From JAXGOI01 sp040767605 (lineage in GTDB: Bacteria; Bacillota; Dehalobacteriia; UBA4068): a DNA stretch of 64,000 nt. The DNA is taken from the NCBI GenBank assembly GCA_040767605.1, contig JAXGOI010000001.1, positions 310,001 through 374,000 of the forward strand, given 5' to 3'. The position numbers and the translations under genes are program-made. Positions 26,891 to 34,404 of this stretch are shown in pieces. Under the pieces are notes generated by a model. The model saw only the letters and a list, made by a program, of their open reading frames with translations. It had not been told where the DNA came from and did not search any database. How positions within the stretch are numbered: the first letter of the stretch is position 1; each line of letters begins with the position of its first letter.

Positions 26891-27508
26891 CTATTTATAA
26901 GCGCCCCCTGCCACCGCCCAAAAATAAAGGCTTGCTACACTGCAATAGGGGCTTAGGCGCCTGCGATATCTCTCAAAGCGTTCCTTATTCATCTCTTTAT
27001 GATTATACACCATGCACATTCCTCTTCTAATGGCTAAATCTCCATAGCTTAAAATATTCGGCCTTTGCAGGCAAAACAGCATAACCATTTCCCCCGTCCA
27101 AATGCCGACACCCTTTAAAGTCATAAGCTCGGCCATAGCCTCATTATCCGGCAGCATATTTAGAGTATTAAGCCTAAATTTGCCGGATTTTACACTTGCG
27201 GCAAAATCCAAAATATAATCCGCCTTTTTAAATGTTGTGCCAAGCTGTTGAATTTTTAAGGCTCCGGCATTTAAAACGGTATCCGGGTTTATTTCCCCCA
27301 GCTCGGCCTGAAGCCTTAGCCAAACGGTTTTATGGGCTTTGCTTGATATTTGCTGGCCGATAATTGAATTAACGATGGCGGAGAATAAATCCGGCTCCGT
27401 CTCCCGGTGTATATGACCGATTTTATCAATTACCAGGGCAAGTTTTTTATCTTTGCTTTTTAAGTATTCTTTTTCCTTTTCTCCGTATGTAAAATAGAAA
27501 CCTGGCAA
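26891..27508 (-). CDS. DNA-3-methyladenine glycosylase II-type (HhH-GPD)
   Basis: A 205-residue AlkA-like base-excision glycosylase. It has the HhH-GPD superfamily pattern: SIIGQQISSKAHKTVWLRL, hairpin LKGVGIWTGEMVMLF and the catalytic aspartate in NILSYGDLAIRRG. A TTG start is chosen because GGCGGTG lies 6 bases upstream and no ATG is available before the domain. It lies upstream of ogt on the same strand, a common pairing for alkylation repair. Confidence 0.88.
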   Translation of the reverse strand: MPGFYFTYGEKEKEYLKSKDKKLALVIDKIGHIHRETEPDLFSAIVNSIIGQQISSKAHKTVWLRLQAELGEINPDTVLNAGALKIQQLGTTFKKADYILDFAASVKSGKFRLNTLNMLPDNEAMAELMTLKGVGIWTGEMVMLFCLQRPNILSYGDLAIRRGMCMVYNHKEMNKERFERYRRRLSPYCSVASLYFWAVAGGAYK

Positions 27509-27613
27509 AATATCACCGCCTAAAGCAATCTTGTTTTATTGGGGGCAGATTAAAGCTTTTTAATGCTCCTACTTAAAAATAAGTATTTTAAACGCCATTT
27601 ATTATGAGGCCCA

Positions 27614-27643
27614 AAAGGCGGGTGAGGACCAAACCCCGCCTTT
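27614..27643 (-). terminator. Terminator between the uracil-DNA glycosylase and alkA-like genes
   Basis: AAAGGCGGG pairs with CCCGCCTTT across an 11-12 base loop. On the minus strand it ends in TTTT. Confidence 0.65.
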
Positions 27644-27711
27644 GCTCTTTTAAATTAACCCGTAAACAAAAATTTCCCTAAGGTAAGCAAAATTTGGACA
27701 GAATATTTTTT

Positions 27712-28302
27712 TTAATTATTAATAAGGAGGCTTTTTGCTGCAATTTCTTTTAAAACGGGCAATACTTCCTCTTCAAACCAGGAGTTTCTTTTTAGCCAAA
27801 TCAGGTTCAAGGGTGAGGGATGTACCAAAGGCAAATATTTTGGCAAATATTCACGAAAGTTTCTTACGGTTTCGGTTAGATTTTCCCGGCATTTTTCTCC
27901 TAAATAATACTTTTGAGCATAATTACCAATGAGGATTATAATTTCTACTTTAGGCATCTCTTTTAATAAAAGGGGATGCCATTTTTCGCCAAAACCTTTA
28001 CGGGGAGGCTTATCTCCGGTTTTTGCCTTACCGGGATAATAAAAATCCATCGGCAATTGGGCGATGCTATCATGACCGTAAAAAACTTCTCTTGTTATCC
28101 CCATCCATTCCCGCAGGCGGTCGCCGCTTAAATCATTCCAAAAAAGGCGGGTTTCTTCCGCCTTACGCCCCGGAGCCTGGCCGACTATAACCATCTTAGC
28201 CTCTTTTGAGGCTTTAAATAAAGGAGGTATCCCTCTTTTTGTATATTCCTCATTCATGGGGTCTGCCATAATTTTCTGTTTTATATCTTCAAAATTTGCC
28301 AT
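27712..28302 (-). CDS. Uracil-DNA glycosylase family protein
   Basis: A 196-residue protein of the uracil-DNA glycosylase superfamily. It has the family-type motif VIVGQAPGRKAEET (about residues 38-51), a DFYYPG segment, and a C-terminal LVHPSPLN with the expected histidine. It probably removes uracil or a similar damaged base; the exact subfamily is unclear. GGGGAGGG lies just before the ATG. It is the first of three minus-strand DNA-repair genes here. Confidence 0.82.
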   Translation of the reverse strand: MANFEDIKQKIMADPMNEEYTKRGIPPLFKASKEAKMVIVGQAPGRKAEETRLFWNDLSGDRLREWMGITREVFYGHDSIAQLPMDFYYPGKAKTGDKPPRKGFGEKWHPLLLKEMPKVEIIILIGNYAQKYYLGEKCRENLTETVRNFREYLPKYLPLVHPSPLNLIWLKRNSWFEEEVLPVLKEIAAKSLLINN

Positions 28303-28495
28303 TTATATCCCTCCCCTTTTAGATATTCTTTTGATATCTTTTTAAGATAAACTCATAGCAGGCCTGCCTCCTGGGGTTTTAACCGGTTTCTCCCGCCAAA
28401 ATATTATCGGATTTAAAATATATTGAATCATTAAAATATAAAAGCTGGGGCTTTAAAGGCGAATAACAGCCTTTGCCCTAAGGCTTTTTGGCTAT

Positions 28496-29119
28496 TTAAG
28501 CGCATATGGCCTTAATTACCGCAAAAACACCCTGGCCGCAGCCGTCTTTGCTTTCCTGATATTTATTTTCCAAAGTAAAAATTGTTTGTTTTCTTGCAAG
28601 TATTTTATAATCCGCATTTTTCAAGTATTTTTCTATTTCCTCCGCGGTATGAAATTTGGCATTTTTGTAGCTCCTGCTTTTAGGCTTATTTTTTTCATAT
28701 TCCTGCCCCAGGGGGGTATCTTTATCTAAAAAGGCGATAATAAAAATACCGTCTTTTACAAGAATTCTATGGATTTCTCTAAAAGCCTTGGCAATATCCT
28801 CTAAAAAACAATCAACCGTTACCATAAGGGCAAACTGAAAAGAACCGTCTTTTAGAGGAATATCCTCCGCCTTCGCCTTTATAGCTTTAATCCCTCTTTT
28901 AAGGGCCAAAGCAGCCATATCCTCAGAGGGCTCTATGCCGTAATCTATACCCAGGGCATGAGCAAAAATCCCTATGCCGACCCCAATTTCTATTCCCCGG
29001 CCAACGGGGGGCAAAAGCTCTTTGATTATAGCAAGCTCCGAGGCAAAGAGCTTATCGTTTTTAGTGAACCATTCCTCATATTCTTTTACTTTAATTCCCA
29101 AAAACCTGCCCTTCTCCAT
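28496..29119 (-). CDS. Class I SAM-dependent methyltransferase
   Basis: The 207 residues have the Methyltransf_11 layout: GIEIGVGIGIFA (motif I, SAM loop), a GIEPSEDM acidic strand end, and AREIHRILVKDGIFIIAFLD. The ATG at 29119 has GGCGGTGG about 5 bases upstream; a TTG 13 codons earlier would add a hydrophobic stretch without support. The substrate is unknown. It lies upstream of, and divergent from, the padR operon. Confidence 0.82.
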   Translation of the reverse strand: MEKGRFLGIKVKEYEEWFTKNDKLFASELAIIKELLPPVGRGIEIGVGIGIFAHALGIDYGIEPSEDMAALALKRGIKAIKAKAEDIPLKDGSFQFALMVTVDCFLEDIAKAFREIHRILVKDGIFIIAFLDKDTPLGQEYEKNKPKSRSYKNAKFHTAEEIEKYLKNADYKILARKQTIFTLENKYQESKDGCGQGVFAVIKAICA

Positions 29120-29334
29120 AAAAACCACCGCCAATATATTTACGGCAAAACTAAGCAAGGCTATATGGTTTAAGAAACCTTTTTAAATATGTTCCCAAAG
29201 TAAGCTAACATATATACCCGGCTATCAGATTTTGCCATTAAAATAATTCCTATACCTATTAGTATATAGCGGCAAAAACATTTTGTCATGTTTATTTTGG
29301 CTGAAAGGCTATAGATAAATTTTACAGTTAGTGC

Positions 29335-29382
29335 TTGACAAATAGTCAGCCTTGAGTAAAATAATAGTCAGCACTGACTATT
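29335..29382 (+). promoter_or_regulatory. padR promoter with operator
   Basis: TTGACA (29335-29340) and TAAAAT (29357-29362) with 16-base spacing. Immediately downstream is the perfect palindrome AATAGTCAG-CA-CTGACTATT (29363-29382). The same half-site AATAGTCAG also occurs in the spacer at 29341-29349. This arrangement suggests repression by the PadR protein encoded next. Confidence 0.8.
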
Positions 29383-29398
29383 ATTTAAGGAGCGTATA

Positions 29399-29929
29399 AT
29401 GATACCAATATATATATTTGGCCTGCTGCAAAGATACGGGCCCCAGCATGGGTATATAATTAAGAAAAATATCAGCAGCCAGCTGGCGGATTTTACTCAA
29501 ATTAAACTTCCGTCTATTTATTACCATTTAGAAAAACTGGCGAAATCAGGGTATCTTACTGCCGATAGGGAAATAAAAGTCCATAAGGCGGAAAAGACTA
29601 TTTACGCCATTAACGAAAAAGGCAAAAAAGAGTTCCAGAGGCTATTAAGGGAGCTCCTTAACTTTAATTACCGCCCTACCTTCGCCTCAGACGGAATCTT
29701 CTTCTTTTCCGATTATCTGGATATTTGTCAAATTACTCTGAGTCTTGAGGCTTATATCAACGGGCTTATTAAAACAATATCTTTTATTCAAAACCATAAA
29801 AGAGAAACTCTAAATCTGGTGCCGGAGGAGATGAAAACGATGGTGAATATTATTTTCAGCCACCATGAACACCATTATAGAGCCGAGCTGGAATGGGCAA
29901 AAGAGACCTTAAAGGGCCTTAGCGCCTAG
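29399..29929 (+). CDS. PadR-family transcriptional regulator
   Basis: A 176-residue repressor. The N-terminal winged helix is typical (IFGLLQRYGPQHGYIIKKNI, LPSIYYHLEKLAKSGYLTA), followed by a C-terminal helical dimerisation part (LIKTISFIQNHKRETLNLV, HHEHHYRAELEWAKE). AAGGAG lies 7 bases before the ATG. It precedes a methyltransferase gene by 39 bases and is itself preceded by a strong palindromic operator, so autoregulation of a two-gene operon is likely. The inducer is unknown. Confidence 0.9.
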   Translation: MIPIYIFGLLQRYGPQHGYIIKKNISSQLADFTQIKLPSIYYHLEKLAKSGYLTADREIKVHKAEKTIYAINEKGKKEFQRLLRELLNFNYRPTFASDGIFFFSDYLDICQITLSLEAYINGLIKTISFIQNHKRETLNLVPEEMKTMVNIIFSHHEHHYRAELEWAKETLKGLSA

Positions 29930-29968
29930 GATAAATTATTTAGATAAGATTTATTAGGGGGAATTTGT

Positions 29969-30628
29969 ATGGTAAAGGAAAGAATTATTGAAACAAATGA
30001 GGGTATACAGGAAGAGATAAATACAGAAATATTTGACCGTTTTGCAAGAATAATGCGGGATAGGGGCTGGGATAATCTGGATACTTTTTTTAAGGCGGGG
30101 ATAATATCAGGTAATGTGCTGGAAATTGGCCCGGGCCCGGGCTATATTGGCCTGGAATGGCTGAAAAAATCCTCTAATTCAAGGCTTACAGGGTGTGAAA
30201 TAAGCCCCAATATGATTAAACTGGCAGAAAAAAACTCTGAAGAATACGGTTTTGAAGAAAGAGCTAGATATATTCAGGGTAATGCTATGAGAATGCCTTT
30301 TGAAGACGAAGCTTTTGACGCGGTCTTTTCCAATGGTTCCCTTCATGAATGGGAAGACCCCATCAGAGTTTTTAATGAAATCTTCAGGGTTTTAAAACCG
30401 GGAGGGAAATATTGCCTAACCGATATGAGACGGAATATTAACCCCTTTGTTAAATGGTCTATATATTTTTTAAGCAAACCAAAGAAAATCCGCCCCGGCT
30501 TCCTAAGCTCACTTAATGCTGCATACACTGAAGATGAAATAATAGAGCTTCTGGGGAAATCAAGGCTGAAAAACGCCTCTGTAAAAAAAGATTTTTTAGG
30601 CCTGAACATATTTGGGGATAAAAATTAA
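29969..30628 (+). CDS. SAM-dependent methyltransferase (UbiE/Methyltransf_11 type)
   Basis: A 219-residue class I methyltransferase: motif I VLEIGPGPGYIGLEW, acidic GCEISPNMI, GNAMRMPFEDEAFDAVFSNGSLHEW and VLKPGGKYCLTDMR. AGGGGG lies 8 bases before the ATG. It is the second gene of the padR operon. Together with PadR it could be a small detoxification unit, but the target is not visible from sequence. Confidence 0.88.
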   Translation: MVKERIIETNEGIQEEINTEIFDRFARIMRDRGWDNLDTFFKAGIISGNVLEIGPGPGYIGLEWLKKSSNSRLTGCEISPNMIKLAEKNSEEYGFEERARYIQGNAMRMPFEDEAFDAVFSNGSLHEWEDPIRVFNEIFRVLKPGGKYCLTDMRRNINPFVKWSIYFLSKPKKIRPGFLSSLNAAYTEDEIIELLGKSRLKNASVKKDFLGLNIFGDKN

Positions 30629-30805
30629 AAGCAGGTTTTCCCCCGGAGAACTTATAAAAAAAGTATCGCCCTGCCCTTAAGATAAGTAATAAATACTCTC
30701 CCCTTTTAAAACCCAGGACAATACTATTGAGAAATTTGCTGCCAAAAGCAACCTAGAAATATTTTACCCCTATTAAACTTAAACTTTATATGTTGAAATT
30801 TATTC

Positions 30806-30909
30806 GCAAAGATAAAAACACAATTCCGGTTGGTAGTCCGGATGCAGCGACGGCTGTCAGTAACCTGCCTCCTTGGTTGTCCCCTCTTTGCATTTAAGAT
30901 TAAAGGAGG
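30806..30909 (+). ncRNA. yjdF riboswitch (azaaromatic-responsive RNA)
   Basis: The structured leader directly precedes yjdF. The closing helix is GCAAAGA (30806-30812) with TCTTTGC (30885-30891). Inside are hairpin TCCGG-TTGGTAGT-CCGGA (30825-30842) and CAGC-GACG-GCTG. CCTCCTT (30868-30874) is perfectly complementary to the yjdF ribosome binding site AAGGAGG (30903-30909), which suggests translational control. The family name rests on genomic position and on my memory of conserved segments such as GGTTGGTAGTCCGGAT, not on a model search. Confidence 0.75.
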
Positions 30910-30917
30910 ATTTTGTT

Positions 30918-31226
30918 GTGCTTAAAACTAAGACTAAATTAACGGTTTTTTTTGATGAACCTCTATGGGTTGGCGTTTATGAATATTGGAATAATGACGA
31001 CTATAGTGTTTGTAAAATAAGATTCGGGGCAGAACCTAAGGATTATGAAATTTATGAATTTACACAAAAAAACTATCATAATCTACATTTTAGCCCAAAT
31101 TTAAACAATGTGCTTTTTGAAGAAAAACGGATTAACCCAAAGCGGCTGCAGAGGCAAATCAGCAAACAGCTGCAAGATACGGGAGCAGGAACAAAGTCAC
31201 AGCAGGCTCTGAAGATTCAGCATTAA
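30918..31226 (+). CDS. yjdF: YjdF family protein (DUF2992)
   Basis: A 102-residue protein with the family pattern LTVFFDEPLWVGVYE, CKIRFGAEPKDYEIYEF, NPKRLQRQISKQ and GTKSQQALKIQ. The start is a GTG at 30918, with AAAGGAGG 8 bases upstream; the longer reading runs back into the riboswitch. YjdF is controlled in many Firmicutes by an RNA that binds azaaromatic compounds, and a detoxification role has been proposed. The biochemical activity is unknown. Confidence 0.92.
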   Translation: MLKTKTKLTVFFDEPLWVGVYEYWNNDDYSVCKIRFGAEPKDYEIYEFTQKNYHNLHFSPNLNNVLFEEKRINPKRLQRQISKQLQDTGAGTKSQQALKIQH

Positions 31227-31322
31227 GAAGGAAAATTAATCCGCAAAAAATTAATTAGCGGTGAAAAAGAGGCTGAAAAAAAGCGGCAATTTAAATTGCG
31301 ATGCCAAAAACTTAAAGAAAAG

Positions 31323-31352
31323 CAAAGGGGGCATTAGCCCTCTTTGTTTTTT
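31323..31352 (+). terminator. Intrinsic terminator of yjdF
   Basis: CAAAGGGGGC pairs with GCCCTCTTTG (one G-T wobble) across ATTA and is followed by six T. Confidence 0.9.
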
Positions 31353-31503
31353 AGTCTATATTAAAAATAGCTAATGATAGATATTTTAATCCTGATCCTT
31401 CTTATATAGATGATTAATCCGGGAATGTAAACCCCCCAGGCTGCTAATCTAAAATATAAATTCCTTTATAAAGCAGGCTTTTAAAGGGGCCTTTGCTTTT
31501 TTA

Positions 31504-31532
31504 TTGCTTACTTATAAAAATTAGCATAAAAC
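31504..31532 (+). promoter_or_regulatory. Possible promoter of fapA
   Basis: TTGCTT and TAAAAC are spaced by 17 bases about 150 bases before the fapA start. The rest of 31353-31684 holds only a second weak hairpin with a T run near 31470-31503. Confidence 0.4.
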
Positions 31533-31684
31533 AATCAGTAATTATAGGCTATGTTCTTTTGCTTTTTTTTGTTGGATTATTCCTGAATTTTGCCGATATA
31601 AAATATGTATTAGAGGTATAGCCTTGTTTATTTACTTAAAACATCTGTTTATGGCTTTAAATGCAATAAAAGGAAGTATGCATA

Positions 31685-33418
31685 ATGAAGCTTTTTGCAA
31701 GAAAAAAAAAGAAAAACCAAAAGCTTCCCGCTTATGTTGAAAGCCCCCCAAATAATCAGCCCCAAGCTGATGCTTTTGGTGTGGATTTAATTGCAAAAAG
31801 CGATGAGGACATAAATAAAAATCCGGATGAAGATTTAAATGATGAATATTTAAATAAAGATATAAATAAAGACATAAATAAAAATTTGAATAAAGATTTA
31901 GAAGTTGAATTATTAGAAGTTGAATTAAATGAGGAGTTAGATAAAAAAACAGATGAAAAACTAAATATGGAGGAAAACAAAGCCGAAAACCCAACAGAGC
32001 CTTCTGAAAGCCCGGAGGAAGGCCCAAGCGAGCCTCCTCCCCCCCCTATTGACGCAAAAGTAAAAGCAGAAATTGCCATTGGCAGCCTCCTTGCCTTTAT
32101 ATATATTGAGCCCCCCAGTAACGGGGGGGCTGTTCCTGATTTAAACAGCTTAAAAAAAGCCCTGGAAGAGAAAGGCATTAAGCATAATATTGATTATGCC
32201 AAGCTTGAGGCGCTGGCGAATAAACCTCTTTACAATAGCAAGCTTTTAATTGCCCGGGGAACACCGCCTGAAAACGGAGTTGACGGTACCGCCGAATTTT
32301 TAATTGAAACCGAAGAAAAGACCTTTAAGCCAAAGGATATAGGTAATGGTAAAATAGATTTTTATGATTTAGGAATTGTGGAAAATGTAAAAAAAGGCCA
32401 GGTATTATGTAAAATTACCCTGCCTACGGAGGGTCTGCCGGGAATTTCTGTTTTAGGCAGAGAGCTGAAACAAAAAACAGGGCAGGCTGTACCCTCATAT
32501 TTAGGGCAAAATACGGAGCTAAGCCAGGACGGCACAAAGATATTATCTCAAATCGACGGGCAGGTAGAATTTATCGGCCAGAAAATTCATGTAAAGGAAA
32601 CCTTTTATATTCAGGGTAATATCGATGTATCCACCGGCAATATTAAGGTAGAAAAAAATTTAGTTGTTCAGGGTATGGTTATGCCGGGCTTTAAAATTGA
32701 GGCCGGAGGCAATATAGATATTAGGGGTACCGTTGAAAACGCGGCTATTATCTCCGGGGGGAATGTCCAGCTTCAGGGGGGTATTACCGGAAGCGAGCTT
32801 AGCTGCGAGGGGGATTTAAAAAGCCATTATATAGAAAACTGCAGCATTTTAGTAAAGGGAGACATTACCGCAGAATATATTTTAAACAGCCAAATTAAAT
32901 GCGGCAGAAACCTTAAAACCATTGGTATGATATCCAGAATTATCGGCGGCAGCTGCATAGTAGGGAAAGATATTGAGGCAAGAACAATTGGTTCTGATGC
33001 CAATGTTAAAACCCGGCTGGAACTGGGGACAGATTCTGATATTCTCGAAAGGCAGGAGGAATTAAAAGTTTTAATCCCGAAATATGAAAAACAAATAGAA
33101 ACCCTTAAGCCCTTGGTTACCTTGTTTAATCAATTAAATGAGGCTGGGCGCCTCCCCCCCGAAAAACAGGAGACCATGGAAAGCGTTAACTATAGCTATA
33201 ATACAACTAAAAACCTGCTGGCAGAGGCAAAAACCGAATTTAAAAAAATTCTTAAAGATATCCATGATAAAGGCTACGGGCAAATAATTTGCAGCGAAAC
33301 CATTTACCCCGGCACAAAAATTATCATGGGTTCTTCCAAGCTTTTAATCAGCGATATAATGCATAATGCGCGGATATTTTTTAAAGAGGGCAGTATTATG
33401 CAAGGCAGCGCCCGCTGA
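31685..33418 (+). CDS. FapA family protein (DUF342)
   Basis: A 577-residue cytoplasmic protein. Residues about 120-400 have the FapA/DUF342 pattern, including the right-handed parallel beta-helix-like repeats (IEAGGNIDIRGTVENAAIISGGNVQLQGG split by turns, LSCEGDLKSHYIENC, GRNLKTIGMISRIIGGSC). A coiled coil follows (LERQEELKVLIPKYEKQIETL). The first 115 residues are low-complexity and charged, with Asn/Lys/Asp repeats (DINKDINKNLNKD) and a proline-rich stretch. The family is linked to surface polymer or flagellar functions in some species, but its role is not settled. AAAGGAAG precedes the ATG. Confidence 0.87.
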   Translation: MKLFARKKKKNQKLPAYVESPPNNQPQADAFGVDLIAKSDEDINKNPDEDLNDEYLNKDINKDINKNLNKDLEVELLEVELNEELDKKTDEKLNMEENKAENPTEPSESPEEGPSEPPPPPIDAKVKAEIAIGSLLAFIYIEPPSNGGAVPDLNSLKKALEEKGIKHNIDYAKLEALANKPLYNSKLLIARGTPPENGVDGTAEFLIETEEKTFKPKDIGNGKIDFYDLGIVENVKKGQVLCKITLPTEGLPGISVLGRELKQKTGQAVPSYLGQNTELSQDGTKILSQIDGQVEFIGQKIHVKETFYIQGNIDVSTGNIKVEKNLVVQGMVMPGFKIEAGGNIDIRGTVENAAIISGGNVQLQGGITGSELSCEGDLKSHYIENCSILVKGDITAEYILNSQIKCGRNLKTIGMISRIIGGSCIVGKDIEARTIGSDANVKTRLELGTDSDILERQEELKVLIPKYEKQIETLKPLVTLFNQLNEAGRLPPEKQETMESVNYSYNTTKNLLAEAKTEFKKILKDIHDKGYGQIICSETIYPGTKIIMGSSKLLISDIMHNARIFFKEGSIMQGSAR

Positions 33419-33421
33419 TTT

Positions 33422-33446
33422 AAAGGCCGCTTTAGGCGGCCTTTTT
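33422..33446 (+). terminator. Intrinsic terminator of fapA
   Basis: AAAGGCCGC pairs with GCGGCCTTT across TTTAG and ends in T. It touches the stop codon of the convergent thiW gene. Confidence 0.88.
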
Positions 33447-33930
33447 AATTACCGGGGCCTAATTTGTGTTTAAAAAGCAGGCCGTAAATTAAAAAACCCA
33501 TTAAAGCCCCGGCAATGGAGCTTAAAAGAAAGGGTATAACAAAGAAAAACGCGGCAAGCTCCGTCCCCATAATATATTTTGCAATAGGATAGGAAATTAA
33601 AGAGCCCAAAATTCCCGTACCTATAACCTCGCCGCCTAAAGCCCAAAGGGGCTTTTCGCTTAGCTTAAACATAATCCCTGAGAGAGCCGCCCCAATAATA
33701 CTCCCGGGGAAGGCAAAAAGAGAGCCTGTTCCCAAAATATTGCGCAAAAGAGAGATAATAAAGGCAATTAAGGCCGCGTATTGGGGGCCAAAAAGAATTG
33801 CCGCCAAAAGATTTATACAATGCTGCACCGGGAAGGCCTTAGCAATACCCACAGGAATATAAATTAAATGAGAGCTTGTAACTCCAATTGCAACAAATAA
33901 TGCGGCGGTTGTCAATTTTTTTGATTTCAT
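33445..33930 (-). CDS. thiW: Energy-coupling factor S component ThiW
   Basis: A 161-residue membrane protein with about five helices, of the ThiW family: substrate-binding subunits of ECF transporters for the thiazole moiety of thiamine. Typical segments are AALFVAIGVTSSHLIYIPVG, FPVQHCINLLAAILFGP and FAFPGSIIGAALSG. The start is set at MKSKKLTT, with AAAGGAG 9 bases upstream. A TPP riboswitch and an intrinsic terminator precede it, which independently supports the thiamine-pathway role. The ECF ATPase and T subunits are not in the window. Confidence 0.93.
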   Translation of the reverse strand: MKSKKLTTAALFVAIGVTSSHLIYIPVGIAKAFPVQHCINLLAAILFGPQYAALIAFIISLLRNILGTGSLFAFPGSIIGAALSGIMFKLSEKPLWALGGEVIGTGILGSLISYPIAKYIMGTELAAFFFVIPFLLSSIAGALMGFLIYGLLFKHKLGPGN

Positions 33931-33950
33931 AAGCCGGCTCCTTTGAATAA

Positions 33951-33983
33951 AAAATAAAAAGCATAAACCCATAGGGTTTATGC
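33951..33983 (-). terminator. Attenuator terminator of the TPP riboswitch
   Basis: On the minus strand GCATAAACCC pairs with GGGTTTATGC across a TAT loop and is followed by TTTTTATTTT. It sits between the aptamer and the thiW ribosome binding site. Confidence 0.85.
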
Positions 33984-34011
33984 TTAAAACGCAGTTTAAT
34001 TGCCTGCTGCA

Positions 34012-34110
34012 ATCGCACTTCCCTACGCTGGTATAATCCAGTTCAGGTTATGGGGATCAAAGACTTTTACGGGTCCTTTTCTCAGCCGGCCTAACCGGCT
34101 CTCCCAGTGG
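34012..34110 (-). ncRNA. TPP riboswitch (THI element)
   Basis: On the minus strand the conserved blocks appear in order: GGCTGAGA, GACCC, ACCTGA, CTGGATTATACCAGCGTAGG and GAAGTGC. A TATAAT-type -10 (34119-34124) lies just upstream, so the RNA starts close to the aptamer. With the attenuator terminator it should shut off thiW when thiamine pyrophosphate is abundant. Confidence 0.96.
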
Positions 34111-34404
34111 TTTTTTAAATTATATTTGCACCAAATGTATAATAACATAATAAGCCGCCCCGGGCAAGAAATTTTAAATAATCCTGATTAAAATTTAAGC
34201 TTAAAATTAATTTACCCGCCAAAAGCCTGAAACTATGGGCTATAAATCCTAGAGGCAGTAAATAAAGCAAGAGCTAATCAATGCCAGACAGCAGAAAAGC
34301 AGGCTTTCTCTTAAAGTATCAAAGAAGTCTGCTTTTCGTTTTATTCTCTTATTTGCATAAATGAGGAAATTATAAGCTAATCTCCCCTATTCGGAGTATC
34401 CGCC

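Noticed and set aside
30873..30917. Longer N-terminus for yjdF
   Set aside because: It would run through the riboswitch expression platform and its ribosome binding site; the GTG start fits the family.
34293..34337. Hairpin GAAAAGCAG / CTGCTTTTC near the SLH gene end
   Set aside because: Its T tract points to the plus strand, where no gene ends; it does not fit the minus-strand gene, so it was not called a terminator.
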